In this document: one piece after another, positions 7,028 through 7,352 of the stretch | How positions within the stretch are numbered: position 1 is the first letter of the stretch | How the letters are laid out: each line of letters opens with the position of its first letter | Source of the DNA: Bacteroidales bacterium | GTDB taxonomy: Bacteria > Bacteroidota > Bacteroidia > Bacteroidales > Tenuifilaceae | DNA: 7,352 nt | NCBI GenBank assembly: GCA_003531155.1 | Contig: DQHR01000196.1 | Location: 25,516-32,867, forward strand | Direction of reading: 5' to 3' | Program-made: the position numbers and the translations under genes | The notes under the pieces: model-generated | What the model saw: the letters and a program-made list of their open reading frames with translations, nothing else | The model's database searches: none | What the model was told of the DNA's origin: nothing

Positions 7028-7352
7028 TTAATCGGCTAAAGTTGCCTCAAATTTAACTCTATTTATTATAGCTCTACCTAAAGTTACTTCATCAGTATAT
7101 TCAAGTTCATCACCAAAGGCAACACCCCTTGCAATTGCAGAGATAGATACAGGAAATTGTTTTAACTTTTTATAAATAAAAAAGTTAGTAGTATCTCCCT
7201 CCATTGTGGCGCTTAGCGCCATAATAATCTCTCTTACGTTACCCGTTGCAATTTTGTTAACCAATTGATCTATTTTTAGATCTGCTGGTCCAATTCCATC
7301 CATTGGACTTATTACACCACCTAGTACAAAATACAAGCCATTATACTGGTGT
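7028..7352 (-). CDS. recR: Recombination mediator RecR, C-terminal half (partial, cut by window edge)
   Basis: RecR works with RecO (and RecF) to load RecA on single-stranded DNA gaps. The visible 107 or so codons cover most of the Toprim domain and the C-terminal wrapper. The frame stays open to the right edge and begins HQYNG, so the leucine codon TTG at 7334-7336 is internal and not a start. Diagnostic motifs are LYFVLGGVISPMDGIGPADL (the L-D-G-I-G-P family signature in the form M-D-G-I-G-P), MALSATMEGDTTN (family: NPTVEGEAT), and IARGVAFGDELEYTDEVTL (family: ARGLPVGGDLEYADEVTL). About half of a protein near 200 aa is therefore seen; the N-terminal helix-hairpin-helix and the four-cysteine zinc finger lie beyond the window. 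It is followed at 23 bp by the TPR protein gene. Confidence 0.95.
   Translation of the reverse strand, partial: HQYNGLYFVLGGVISPMDGIGPADLKIDQLVNKIATGNVREIIMALSATMEGDTTNFFIYKKLKQFPVSISAIARGVAFGDELEYTDEVTLGRAIINRVKFEATLAD

Noticed and set aside
7334..7336. TTG at 7334-7336 (minus strand) as the start of a short gene
   Set aside because: The frame continues to the window edge with residues HQYNG that match RecR just before the Toprim signature, so this codon is an internal leucine of a truncated gene.

Overview
The window looks like a stretch of chromosome from an AT-rich member of the Bacteroidota, most likely Bacteroidales or a related order. Four things point there. The visible start codons (320, 1816, 3239, 5695, and 7004 on the minus strand) have no Shine-Dalgarno sequence and sit behind A/T-rich leaders. 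Two proteins combine TPR repeats with PD40 (WD40-like) propeller repeats, a pairing typical of this phylum. The first gene ends in a form of bacterial sugar transferase common in this phylum. A perfect TAnnTTTG element, the -7 promoter consensus of Bacteroidota, lies upstream of the 792-aa gene. These are impressions from reading the sequence, not results of a search.

Layout from left to right: (1) 1-234 +, the last 77 codons of a probable sugar (polyprenyl-phosphate glycosylphospho) transferase. (2) 320-1609 +, a complete lipoyl-dependent E2 acyltransferase of a 2-oxo acid dehydrogenase complex, followed by an AT-rich terminator-like hairpin at 1671-1703. (3) 1816-3096 + and 3239-5617 +, two tandem paralogues that are exported TPR plus PD40 beta-propeller proteins. 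The second has about 365 extra residues and a C-terminal membrane anchor. A strong intrinsic terminator at 5632-5653 closes this unit. (4) 5695-6261 +, a GNAT-family N-acetyltransferase. (5) Convergent to it, 6276-7004 -, a secreted TPR protein with a four-cysteine tail, lying 23 bp downstream of (6) 7028-7352 -, the C-terminal half of the recombination mediator RecR, cut by the window edge.

Functionally this is mostly housekeeping sequence (E2, RecR, GNAT, envelope polysaccharide enzyme) around one less ordinary unit, the PD40 pair. The two proteins share the whole N-terminal TPR and propeller architecture. They lack the OmpA peptidoglycan-binding domain that usually ends TPR-PD40 proteins such as the type IX secretion component PorE. 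One is predicted to be soluble in the periplasm and the other held in the inner membrane by its C-terminus. Duplication followed by divergence into a free and an anchored form is the most interesting reading of the window. I see no mobile element, CRISPR array, tRNA, rRNA or defence cassette, and no evidence for a clearly new multi-gene system. No gene-free stretch exceeds about 210 bases.
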